This document shows, piece by piece, positions 33,308 through 40,726 of a stretch of 42,999 bases of DNA. This DNA is from Oscillospiraceae bacterium. GTDB lineage: Bacteria > Bacillota > Clostridia > Oscillospirales > Oscillospiraceae. A program made the position numbers and the translations under genes. Position 1 is the first letter of the stretch. Every line of letters begins with the position of its first letter. The stretch covers positions 1 to 42,999 of the forward strand of contig JAHHRT010000002.1 in assembly GCA_020025615.1 (NCBI GenBank), written 5' to 3'. The notes below the pieces were generated by a model, which worked only from the letters and a program-made list of their open reading frames with translations, was not told the DNA's origin and did not search any database.

Positions 33308-33985
33308 TTACCCCAGGGCCAGGAAGTCCGCCGGGTCCATGGGCATATCCCGATAGGAAACGCTGAAATGGACGTGGGGGCCAAGCACCGATTCCACCAG
33401 GGCGGTGGTTCCTACATAGCCGATGGGATCGCCCATGGTCACCTGGTCTCCGGCAGTGACCTTGAGGTCCTCCCGAAGACTGCTGTAGCGGGTTGCATAG
33501 CCGCCGTCATGGAGAATGACTACGGTGCTGCCCATGGTATCGTCCTCATAGGTGGTATAGACCTTGCCGTCTGCGGCGGCACAGACCTCTGTGCCCTCCT
33601 GGGCGGCGATATCTACGCCGTTGTGGACCCGCCAGTCTCGGGTGGTCTCATTGTAGCTCAGTGCCTCCACACTGAACCCAGCCGCTTCCTCCCCGGCAAC
33701 CGGGGCCATGGTTTTCAGCACCTGTTTGGCGGGCTCTGTTTCCGGGGCCTGAGAGGGAAGAATCGGGGGCTCCGTGACCATGGCGGGAATATCCCGCGAT
33801 GGGACAGAGGCCTCCACACTTACCTCCTGGGGTTCGGTCTGCGGGAGGGAAACCTCCTGCGCTTTCGTGTTGTTACGGTAATACAAATAGCCGGAAATCC
33901 CGATAGCAGCTGCACACAGGATTAGGGCTATGTAGTAGCCCGTACCGTTGAAGCTGCGACCGTTTTGTTTGTTGTCGCTCATCAT
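33308..33985 (-). CDS. M23 family metallopeptidase, SpoIIQ-like architecture
   Basis: A 225-residue single-pass membrane protein with a short cytoplasmic tail, TM at about 17-35 (YYIALILCAAAIGISGYLYY), a Pro/Glu-rich linker (about 42-95), and a C-terminal LytM/M23 domain exposed outside. The zinc ligands are present: HNGVDIA (His and Asp) and HVHF. Typical role is peptidoglycan endopeptidase or cell-wall scaffold. The layout recalls SpoIIQ of endospore formers, but no sporulation genes adjoin it, so that is only a possibility. The ATG at 33985 is chosen because GGAGG lies 7 bases upstream. Confidence 0.88.
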   Translation of the reverse strand: MMSDNKQNGRSFNGTGYYIALILCAAAIGISGYLYYRNNTKAQEVSLPQTEPQEVSVEASVPSRDIPAMVTEPPILPSQAPETEPAKQVLKTMAPVAGEEAAGFSVEALSYNETTRDWRVHNGVDIAAQEGTEVCAAADGKVYTTYEDDTMGSTVVILHDGGYATRYSSLREDLKVTAGDQVTMGDPIGYVGTTALVESVLGPHVHFSVSYRDMPMDPADFLALG

Positions 33986-34088
33986 TTAAGCACCTCCGAA
34001 GCTGAGTATTGACCGGGAATCCAGAAGTTAAACAGGAAAAGGGAGAAATTTTCAGAGGTGCCCCGGAAAATTGTGTCCACAATGAGGA

Positions 34089-34117
34089 TTGACGGGATTT
34101 CTTCCCTTGAGTATAAT
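34089..34117 (+). promoter_or_regulatory. Promoter of yitT
   Basis: TTGACG (34089-34094) and TATAAT (34112-34117) with a 17-base spacer. Confidence 0.85.
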
Positions 34118-34169
34118 AGAGAAAAATAGATAACGGGTCGCAAAATCCCTGGCGCACCTGGCTGAGAGG

Positions 34170-35057
34170 ATGAAAAATTTGAAAGATTATAATAAAACCT
34201 GGCTTGCCATCCTGATGGTGATTCTGGGCAATACGCTTTATTCTCTGACGGTCAAGCTGTTTATCCTGCCCGCAAACCTTATGAGCTGCGGAACCACCGG
34301 CATTGCACTGGTGGTCAATCACTTGTTTCGGATTCCGATTCCTGTGTTTATCCTGTGCTTCAATGTGGTGATGCTGTCAGTGGGCTGGGCAGTTCTGGGC
34401 CGCCAGTTTGCTATGACTACCATTTTGAGCTCTGTATTCTATCCGGTGGCCCTGGAAGTCCTGAATCGGCTGCTGGGGGATGTGATGCTTACAGACAATG
34501 TGATGCTGAATGTACTGTTCGGCGGTATGGGCCTGGGTCTGAGCCTGGGCATTGTGGTCCGGGCCGGTGCTTCCACCGGCGGCATGGACATCCCGCCCTT
34601 GATTCTGGAGCACTATTTCCGCATCCCCATCTCCCTTTCGCTGTGGGCCTTTGACTTTATTATCCTGCTGACCCAGACCATATACCATCCTCTGGAAGAC
34701 CTGCTTTACGGTGTGCTTTTGATTCTGACGATCTCTATGACCCTTAACAAGGTCATGCTTTTGGGTACCAGTAAGACCGAAGTGAAAATCGTCAGCGATT
34801 TGGCACCCCAGATTCAGCAGGAGGTCCTTGCCAAGGTAGACCGGGGCGTCACCCTCCTTCACGGAGAAGGCGGCTATCTCCACAACCCTACCGAAGTGAT
34901 CCTCAGTGTGGTTTCCAACCATGAGCTGCCCAAGCTGGAACAGCTGGCCCGCCAGATTGACCCCGACTGCTTCATGATCATCAGCCGGGTCAGCGAGGTG
35001 TGGGGCCGGGGCTTTAGCTACAGCAAGCAGCACCAGCCTGCAAAGGAAAAGAGATAA
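34170..35057 (+). CDS. YitT family membrane protein
   Basis: A 295-residue protein of the YitT family (DUF161 followed by DUF2179). About five to six membrane segments fill residues 10-200, including MVILGNTLYSLTVKLFILPANL and the GLGLSLGIVVRAGASTGGMD signature. The cytoplasmic C-terminal domain (about 205-285) has the DUF2179 pattern GVTLLHGEGGY...VILSVVSNHELPKLEQLARQIDP. Transport is often presumed, but no substrate is established. AGAGG abuts the ATG at 34170. A TTG at 34179 has better spacing (9 bases), so the true start could be three codons later. Confidence 0.9.
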   Translation: MKNLKDYNKTWLAILMVILGNTLYSLTVKLFILPANLMSCGTTGIALVVNHLFRIPIPVFILCFNVVMLSVGWAVLGRQFAMTTILSSVFYPVALEVLNRLLGDVMLTDNVMLNVLFGGMGLGLSLGIVVRAGASTGGMDIPPLILEHYFRIPISLSLWAFDFIILLTQTIYHPLEDLLYGVLLILTISMTLNKVMLLGTSKTEVKIVSDLAPQIQQEVLAKVDRGVTLLHGEGGYLHNPTEVILSVVSNHELPKLEQLARQIDPDCFMIISRVSEVWGRGFSYSKQHQPAKEKR

Positions 35058-35080
35058 TCCCCAATTGTTTCCGTAAAGAA

Positions 35081-35115
35081 AAGCAGCACCAAGGTGTTTG
35101 ACCCTGGTGCTGCTT
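35081..35115. terminator. Bidirectional terminator between yitT and galT
   Basis: AAGCAGCACCA pairs with TGGTGCTGCTT and is followed by GTTTT on the plus strand and TTTCTTT on the minus strand, so it can end both convergent genes. Confidence 0.88.
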
Positions 35116-35132
35116 GTTTTATTCAGAACATG

Positions 35133-35168
35133 AACGGGCTGCCCCGGTGTAAACCGGAGCAGCCCGTT
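35133..35168 (+). terminator. Second terminator in the yitT-galT gap
   Basis: AACGGGCTGC pairs with GCAGCCCGTT, with an inner CCGGT/ACCGG stem, followed by TTTTAT on the plus strand. Confidence 0.8.
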
Positions 35169-35187
35169 TTTTATGGTTAGACAGGGA

Positions 35188-36684
35188 TTAGTGCTCGTTG
35201 ACCTCGCGGACGAAGTCCAGGAATGCAGCCCGGCCTTCCTCGGTGCACTTGTAGACACCGGCGTCCTCAAGAACAGCGGCAAAGACCTTGCCGGTCTCCT
35301 GGAGAATGATATCCAGAGCGTTGCCCTCGGAGAAGACGTACTCCTTCTTGAGCTCCTCCACCCAGGGTGCGTGCTTGGCAAGGGTCTCATCAGCGGTGAT
35401 ATCCTTGCCGTCCACAATGGCCTGCGCCAGGTCGGTGAGCTCCTTCTTCAGACGGCTGGGGAGAACGGCCAGGCCCATGACTTCGATAAGGCCGATGTTC
35501 TCCTTCTTGATGTGGTGCTTGTCAGCATGGGGATGGAACACGCCCAGAGGATGCTCCTCAGAGGTGATGTTGCAGCGCAGCACCAGGTCCAGCTCGTACA
35601 GGTCGCCTCTGCGGCGGGCAATGGGGGTAATGGTGTTGTGGGGTTCTCCGTCGGACTCGGCAATGATGCCGACCTTGGGGTCGGAGTAGCCGCGCCAGAT
35701 GTTCAGAATCTTCTCAGCCAGGTCAGCCAGACGGACAGGATCCTTGCCGTCCAGACGGATGACGCTCATAGGCCACTTCACGATGCCGGCCTGAATGTCA
35801 TCAAAGCCCTGGAAGGAGATTTCCTTCTCAATGGGTGCAGTTTCCATGGCGAAGGTGTAGTGACCGCCCTGGAAGTGCTCGTGGCTGAGGATGGAGCCGC
35901 CCACGATGGGCAGGTCTGCGTTGGAGCCAACGAAGTAGTGGGGGAACAGGGTCACGAAGTCCAGCAGCTTTTCAAAAGCAGCCCGGTCAATCTTCATGGG
36001 AACGTGCTCACCGTTGAAGACGATGCAGTGCTCGTTGTAGTAGACATAGGGGGAGTACTGCAGGAACCAGTCCTTGCCGCCAATCTTGATGGGGATGATT
36101 CGGTGGTTTGCACGGGCGGGATGGTTCATCCGGCCTGCATAGCCCTCGTTCTCCCGGCACAGCTGGCACTTGGGATAAGCGGACTGGGGAGCGTTCTTAG
36201 CAGCAGCAATGGCCTTGGGGTCCTTCTCAGGCTTGGACAGGTTGATGGTGATATCCATTACGCCGTACTCGCTGGGGTACTTCCAGCGCATATCCTTGGC
36301 AATGCGGTAGCGGCGGATGTAGTCGGTGTTGCGGCTGAAATCATAGTACCAGTCGGTAGCCTCTACAGGGGACTGCTCGTACTTCTCCCGGAAGGTACGG
36401 ATGACCTCTCTGGGCATGGGGGTCAGAGCGCCCATAATCCGCGTGTCAAAGATATCCCGTGCGGTGACATTGTTCTCACACAGGCCCTTTTCGCAGGCGT
36501 AATCCAGGATTCCGGCGAGAATCTCTTCCAGATCCTCGGACTGAATCTCATGGGAGGGGGTGTAGTCGTCCATGCGCAGAAGGTCCAGCAGACGGTTGAT
36601 GAGGACCTGGTGATCCTCAGGCTGGGCCAGACCCTTGTTCATAGCGTAGGACACAAGGGATTCAATACAGGTTTCAATTTTCAT
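35188..36684 (-). CDS. galT: UDP-glucose-hexose-1-phosphate uridylyltransferase, Gram-positive (type 2) GalT
   Basis: Exchanges UMP between UDP-glucose and galactose 1-phosphate in the Leloir pathway. At 498 residues it is the long Gram-positive form. The catalytic region has SILSHEHFQGGHYTF (His-x-His type), preceded by the nucleotide-binding SPYVYYNEHCIVFNGEH. It follows galK by 36 bases and is cotranscribed with it. galE is not in the window. Confidence 0.95.
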   Translation of the reverse strand: MKIETCIESLVSYAMNKGLAQPEDHQVLINRLLDLLRMDDYTPSHEIQSEDLEEILAGILDYACEKGLCENNVTARDIFDTRIMGALTPMPREVIRTFREKYEQSPVEATDWYYDFSRNTDYIRRYRIAKDMRWKYPSEYGVMDITINLSKPEKDPKAIAAAKNAPQSAYPKCQLCRENEGYAGRMNHPARANHRIIPIKIGGKDWFLQYSPYVYYNEHCIVFNGEHVPMKIDRAAFEKLLDFVTLFPHYFVGSNADLPIVGGSILSHEHFQGGHYTFAMETAPIEKEISFQGFDDIQAGIVKWPMSVIRLDGKDPVRLADLAEKILNIWRGYSDPKVGIIAESDGEPHNTITPIARRRGDLYELDLVLRCNITSEEHPLGVFHPHADKHHIKKENIGLIEVMGLAVLPSRLKKELTDLAQAIVDGKDITADETLAKHAPWVEELKKEYVFSEGNALDIILQETGKVFAAVLEDAGVYKCTEEGRAAFLDFVREVNEH

Positions 36685-36720
36685 AGTATTTCACTCCAAT
36701 TGTAAATTACAGCAGAGAAA

Positions 36721-37941
36721 TCAGCCCTCGGCGGGAACGGCAGGCACGCCGCCCTGAGGCCGAATGGAAAGAACGTGGCAGGCACCTTCACCCAGCGCAG
36801 CATCAATGCCGGCCCGGAAGGTTTCCAGCAGGTCGAAGGGAACGAAGGCCTGAACGGTGCCGGCAAAGCCGCCGCCGTGGACCCGGTAAGCACCCCGGCC
36901 CTGGAGATAGTGCTGGCAGAGAGCCAGGCTCACAGCCACGTCCTGATGCTCCTTGTAGCCGGCGGGGATGACATTCTGTAAGTACATCCAGGAGGACTGA
37001 CCGCTCTCCCGAATCAGGGACAGGAAACGCTCAAAGTCGCCGGAACGAAGGGCCTCTACCTGCTGAGGAACCCGTGCATTGTCCTGATAGAAGTGGACGG
37101 CACGGAGAACGGCGCGGTCGCCGCAGGCCTTGCGCAGCTGGGGGATGGCGGCATAGAAGTCTGCCTCGTCGATCTGGGACAGTACTTCCTTGCCGAAGTA
37201 AGCGCAGATTTCCTTGAGCTCGCCGGGGATGGCGGCGTACTCGTCGGTGAGGTCAGCGTGGCTGGCCTGGCTGTCAATGATGCACAGAGCATGACCGCAG
37301 GCGCTGAAGTCGAAGTCCACAGACTCAATGACGGGATGATCCTTGTCAAAGAAATCGATGGTCACCAGATTGCCCACAGCGGAAGCAGTCTGGTCCATGA
37401 GGCCGCAGGGCTTGCCGAAGAACACATTCTCGGCGTACTGACCGATCTGTGCAATTTCAGGCTGGCTGACCCGGCCGTCAAAGAACATATGGTTGAGAAT
37501 GGTGCCGATGAGCACCTCATAGGCAGCAGAAGAGCTGAGGCCGGAACCGGGGAGAACGGTGGACTCACAGTAGGCATCGAAGCCCTCTACCTTGCATCCC
37601 AGCTGGGTGAACCGGGCAGCAACGCCCCGAACCAGAGCGGGGGTGGAGTTGATTTCGTCCTTCTGCGGGGTGAGAATCTTGAGATCCACGGTGCACATGG
37701 GATAGCCCTTGGAGAGGATACGGATGGTATCGGTGCCGTTTAAGCGGACCGCAGCCCGGGTATCCAGGTTGACAGCGGCGGCGAGAACACGGCCCCGCTG
37801 ATGGTCAGTGTGGTTACCACCGATCTCGGTACGACCGGGGGCAGAGAAATAGCGCTCAGGGGTACCGCCGAAAACTGCGGCAAACCCGGAATCCAGGACC
37901 TGCTTTTCTGCAGGAGAGAGTAACAGCTGGGTTGCGGACAT
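36721..37941 (-). CDS. galK: Galactokinase
   Basis: Phosphorylates galactose at C1 with ATP, entering the Leloir pathway. The 406-residue GHMP kinase has the galactose signature GRTEIGGNHTDHQRG (37-50), where most galactokinases have GEHTDYN. The ATP loop is VLPGSGLSSSAAYE (about 129-143) and a C-terminal GRGAYRVHGGGFAGTVQAF segment is present. First gene of the gal pair. GGAGG lies 7 bases before the ATG. Confidence 0.95.
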   Translation of the reverse strand: MSATQLLLSPAEKQVLDSGFAAVFGGTPERYFSAPGRTEIGGNHTDHQRGRVLAAAVNLDTRAAVRLNGTDTIRILSKGYPMCTVDLKILTPQKDEINSTPALVRGVAARFTQLGCKVEGFDAYCESTVLPGSGLSSSAAYEVLIGTILNHMFFDGRVSQPEIAQIGQYAENVFFGKPCGLMDQTASAVGNLVTIDFFDKDHPVIESVDFDFSACGHALCIIDSQASHADLTDEYAAIPGELKEICAYFGKEVLSQIDEADFYAAIPQLRKACGDRAVLRAVHFYQDNARVPQQVEALRSGDFERFLSLIRESGQSSWMYLQNVIPAGYKEHQDVAVSLALCQHYLQGRGAYRVHGGGFAGTVQAFVPFDLLETFRAGIDAALGEGACHVLSIRPQGGVPAVPAEG

Positions 37942-38004
37942 AGGAATACCTCCTCAAATGATCATTGGCGAATGAATCTGAATTCGCACAACCTTGTACT
38001 ATAT

Positions 38005-38010
38005 ATTATA
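38005..38010 (-). promoter_or_regulatory. -10 box of the galK-galT promoter
   Basis: A consensus TATAAT on the minus strand. The matching -35 region (TTTCTT) is poor, so an activator may be needed. No operator was identified. Confidence 0.5.
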
Positions 38011-38219
38011 GCGGATTCCCATTCAAAAAGAAAGAGGGAAAGAATGTACAATTGGAAAAGAATTGTTTAATTTGAAAAACGGCGGTGAAATCCGAAAAAT
38101 AGTGAGAATATATGGAATGTACCTTCGGAAATGCGTGCCTGCCGGCTTCCGATTCCCTCGGGACCGGAAGCATTTTCCAATCCAGTCCCAATTATTTTTG
38201 AAGCAGCAAAAAATAATTG
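38011..38219. other. Noncoding region between galK and the tRNA locus
   Basis: No gene is supported. It holds a CTTCCG...CGGAAG hairpin (38146-38170), and an 11-bp perfect inverted repeat CAATTATTTTT/AAAAATAATTG (38189-38199, 38209-38219) that ends right at the -35 box of the tRNA promoter. The latter could be an operator or a terminator. Confidence 0.6.
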
Positions 38220-38247
38220 TTGACAAAACCGAATTCTGTGCTATAAT
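38220..38247 (+). promoter_or_regulatory. tRNA-Ala promoter
   Basis: Consensus TTGACA (38220-38225) and TATAAT (38242-38247) with a 16-base spacer. It lies just before the partial tRNA copy. Confidence 0.85.
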
Positions 38248-38280
38248 ACAGAAGTCGACTGAACCGACACAATTTCATAT

Positions 38281-38302
38281 GGGGGTATAGCTCAGCTGGG
38301 AG
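38281..38302 (+). pseudogene. Partial tRNA-Ala (5' 22 bases)
   Basis: Identical to bases 1-22 of the complete tRNA-Ala at 38378, then diverges sharply (TCCAAAG instead of AGCGC). It cannot fold into a tRNA. It sits where the promoter would place a normal tRNA start, 33 bases after the -10 box, and probably marks the old gene, cut by an insertion. Confidence 0.8.
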
Positions 38303-38377
38303 TCCAAAGCTCACGGTTACACACCCCGAAGTTAATTAAATAGTTTATCAAAATGGTCTCAGTTGCATACTCTATTT

Positions 38378-38453
<76 letters not shown>

Positions 38454-38475
38454 AAAAAGTGCGCTGAGCACCATG

Positions 38476-38509
38476 AAAACAGTCATTTTCGAAAGAAAAT
38501 GACTGTTTT
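38476..38509 (+). terminator. Terminator after tRNA-Ala
   Basis: A perfect 15-bp stem, AAAACAGTCATTTTC with GAAAATGACTGTTTT, has a GAAA loop and is followed by TCTTT. Confidence 0.92.
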
Positions 38510-38606
38510 TCTTTGGGGTACTGCTCAGCCGCCGGAAAGTCGTTTTAGTTGAAATATGACCACATAGAATAGATAATGCTACGGATGAGCTTGCGGGAAC
38601 CAAGCA

Positions 38607-38658
38607 AGCTATACCCCCCATAGGTGCATATTTTAATGATTGCAGCATCCTATGGGGG
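38607..38658. repeat. Inverted copy of the tRNA 5' end within a larger inverted repeat
   Basis: AGCTATACCCCC (38607-38618) is the reverse complement of the first 12 bases of tRNA-Ala. CCCCCATAGG (38615-38624) is in turn inverted at CCTATGGGGG (38649-38658) and followed by an A/T-rich stretch with T7. It could be a terminator, or part of the recombinase attachment site next to the recombinase gene. Confidence 0.6.
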
Positions 38659-38692
38659 ATAAATTTTTATTTTTTTGTAGGGACAAAAGCTT

Positions 38693-40303
38693 TCAGGCGG
38701 ATAGATCCAGGTCCAGACCCTGCATGAATTGCTCGTAACTGAAATTAAAAGTGATATTTACCTGATAATTTCTTCCCACATCTACACGCTTGATCAGCTG
38801 ATTCACGATCATTTTCTTGGCTTCCATGCTGGCGGTGTCATAAAGCTCTGCCCAGGAAACCAGTTTTTCATACTGAGAGTTGATGGAGGCCATGAGTTCC
38901 TGGCCGTTATCGATGGATTCCTGCGCTGCCTGTCTGGATTTTTCCAGGGCGGCGCATTCTTTTTCGCTGCTCTCGATCATTTCAGCCAGCATTTCCTTTG
39001 AGAAAGCACTTTCCCCTTTAATACTGCTCAGGACTTCAGCTTTCAGAAGATTCAGATTGGCTTCTGCCTTTTGCAGGGAAGCAGTTACCTCTGAGAGGTG
39101 CAGCTTTCGTTCTTCCTGGACCTTCCGGAATTTTTCACCCACCAGCTCCTGGCGGGAAATTCCCCGAACCCGATTGAAGACCTGCCGGACAACCTTATCA
39201 ACGATCCCGTCCAGAATGTGCATGGTGTAGCCGGTCTGGCCGTCGCAGTCTGTCTGCTTTCTGGTCTTGCCATAGCAGACATACCGGATACGAGGAGTGG
39301 TGTCGTAGCTGCCGTCGCTGCGCTTCCGATATTTCCCGGAGGTAGTCAGGGAAAGCCGGGAACCGCAGTGGGCGCAGAACACATTGCCGGCAAGAAGGGA
39401 TTCTCCCCTGGTATTGAGTGGGACGGTCCTTTCCTCTTCGGCGCTGTTGGCCCTGGCCTGACGGATCTCCTGAGCTCGTTCAAACTCCTCCGGGGAGATG
39501 ATCTGCAGCTCCGGAATCACCTGGGAGCGGCTGTCACCGCTTCTCAGAACGCCGGTGTAGGTCAGATTGGTAATCATGCCCCGGATAGAGGCGTGGTGCC
39601 ACATTTTACCGGTCCTTGCCCGGTACCCCATATTATTAAGGTATGTAGCGATCCTTTGAGCACCGTAACCCTCTGCCACATACTTGTGGAAGATGATTTT
39701 TACAACTGCGGCTTCTTCAGGGATCACCTGCAGATCATAGAGTTCATGCTTCTTTTTATTGAAGCGTCCGCTCTTGACCAGCTCATACCCATAGGGGGCG
39801 ACACCGCCCTTGAAGTGGCCTTCCTCTACGATCTGTCCCAGACGGGTCCGGGTACGGATGGCGGTTTTCTCACTTTCGCCGTCGGCCTGCCAGAATCGGA
39901 TATAGTTCAGCAGTTTGTCGGTGTGATTGTCAAACCGCTGTTCTCCTTCCTGTGTACTCCACACACGGATACCGTTGCGCACGAACCACTCTACCACAAA
40001 GGGAGTTTCGTCTGCAATTCTGCCGATTCTGTCAAACATGAACACAAGGAGAATATCAAATTTTCCGTTTAAAGCTTCCTCCTTAATGGCCTGAAGCTTG
40101 TCACGGGAGGCGGCCCGGATCTTATGGCCGGACACACCTTCTTCCTGTTCCTCGTGTACAATCTGCCAACCCATCTTTTCTGCAAAGCGATGGCAGGCTT
40201 TGCGCTGCATGGGAATGTCAGCTTCGTTATTACTGTTGTGGTCTACCTGCTTATCCGTGGATACACGGTAGAGGCAGCAGACTCGATTTTTTACTTCGTT
40301 CAT
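38693..40303 (-). CDS. Large serine recombinase (site-specific integrase)
   Basis: A 536-residue resolvase/invertase-type recombinase that should integrate and excise the element. The N-terminal catalytic domain (to about 155) has the nucleophile Ser15 in YRVSTDKQ, and the arginine-rich DRIGRIADE segment. A Recombinase domain (about 165-280) follows. A zinc ribbon has CAHC (about 315) paired with cysteines near YVCYGK...TDCDG. A long coiled coil covers about 390-490. Its 3' end points to the tRNA, which puts the attachment site there. GAGG lies 7 bases before the ATG. Confidence 0.95.
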   Translation of the reverse strand: MNEVKNRVCCLYRVSTDKQVDHNSNNEADIPMQRKACHRFAEKMGWQIVHEEQEEGVSGHKIRAASRDKLQAIKEEALNGKFDILLVFMFDRIGRIADETPFVVEWFVRNGIRVWSTQEGEQRFDNHTDKLLNYIRFWQADGESEKTAIRTRTRLGQIVEEGHFKGGVAPYGYELVKSGRFNKKKHELYDLQVIPEEAAVVKIIFHKYVAEGYGAQRIATYLNNMGYRARTGKMWHHASIRGMITNLTYTGVLRSGDSRSQVIPELQIISPEEFERAQEIRQARANSAEEERTVPLNTRGESLLAGNVFCAHCGSRLSLTTSGKYRKRSDGSYDTTPRIRYVCYGKTRKQTDCDGQTGYTMHILDGIVDKVVRQVFNRVRGISRQELVGEKFRKVQEERKLHLSEVTASLQKAEANLNLLKAEVLSSIKGESAFSKEMLAEMIESSEKECAALEKSRQAAQESIDNGQELMASINSQYEKLVSWAELYDTASMEAKKMIVNQLIKRVDVGRNYQVNITFNFSYEQFMQGLDLDLSA

Positions 40304-40326
40304 ATAGCATCCTCACTTTCTTTGCA

Positions 40327-40578
40327 TCAAGTGAGGTGTTTTTTATTTGCATCTTCAATTTTCAAGGTACAATTGGGCTCCTGCCCGGAAGTATTATCAC
40401 ACACCAAAGAGGAATTATCCATAGTGAAATTCGCCAATAAAAGGCTCCTGATTTTATTATAAATATCCGGGGAGGAGGTACTTGAGAAACGCAGAATCAC
40501 GGGATAACCGTTCACATCCATCTTCATGGAAGTAGAGTCATCAGGAGCAATCTGCATGATTTTTTCCAGCTGCTTCAT
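40327..40578 (-). CDS. TnpW-like small transposon protein
   Basis: An 83-residue protein. The middle (NGYPVILRFSSTSSPDIYNK then IRSLL) resembles small TnpW-type proteins beside serine recombinases in Clostridia (pattern: strand, H/F-S-x-T-S, then a D-K-I-x-R-L-I helix). Function is unknown. It lies 23 bases upstream of the recombinase and is probably cotranscribed. Similarity is from memory of the family pattern. Confidence 0.6.
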   Translation of the reverse strand: MKQLEKIMQIAPDDSTSMKMDVNGYPVILRFSSTSSPDIYNKIRSLLLANFTMDNSSLVCDNTSGQEPNCTLKIEDANKKHLT

Positions 40579-40660
40579 TTTGTTCTCAATCTCCTTTCAG
40601 TAAGGTATCTTTCAGGGAAAAGCGGGGGCGTGGCTGTACACAGTGCATATGCAGAGAAGA

Positions 40661-40706
40661 ACAAGTTCCCTCTGTGGGCGTCCGTTGGACGCCCAAGAGG
40701 ACTTGT
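40661..40706. repeat. Long imperfect hairpin downstream of the relaxase gene
   Basis: Stem segments ACAAGT/ACTTGT, CCTCT/AGAGG and TGGGCGTCC/GGACGCCCA are stacked with small bulges around a GTT loop. No T-run follows on either strand. It lies between the relaxase and the TnpW-like gene. Possible roles are an mRNA element or a recognition site for transfer. Confidence 0.65.
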
Positions 40707-40726
40707 GCTCCGCAGGCCGGGGGGCA

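Noticed and set aside
34130..34172. TPP-riboswitch-like CTGAGAGG just before yitT
   Set aside because: Only a short match. The second conserved half and the helices are absent.
38454..38692. CRISPR array or further tRNA genes near the element boundary
   Set aside because: The repeats here are single inverted pairs without regular spacers, and only one complete cloverleaf can be drawn.
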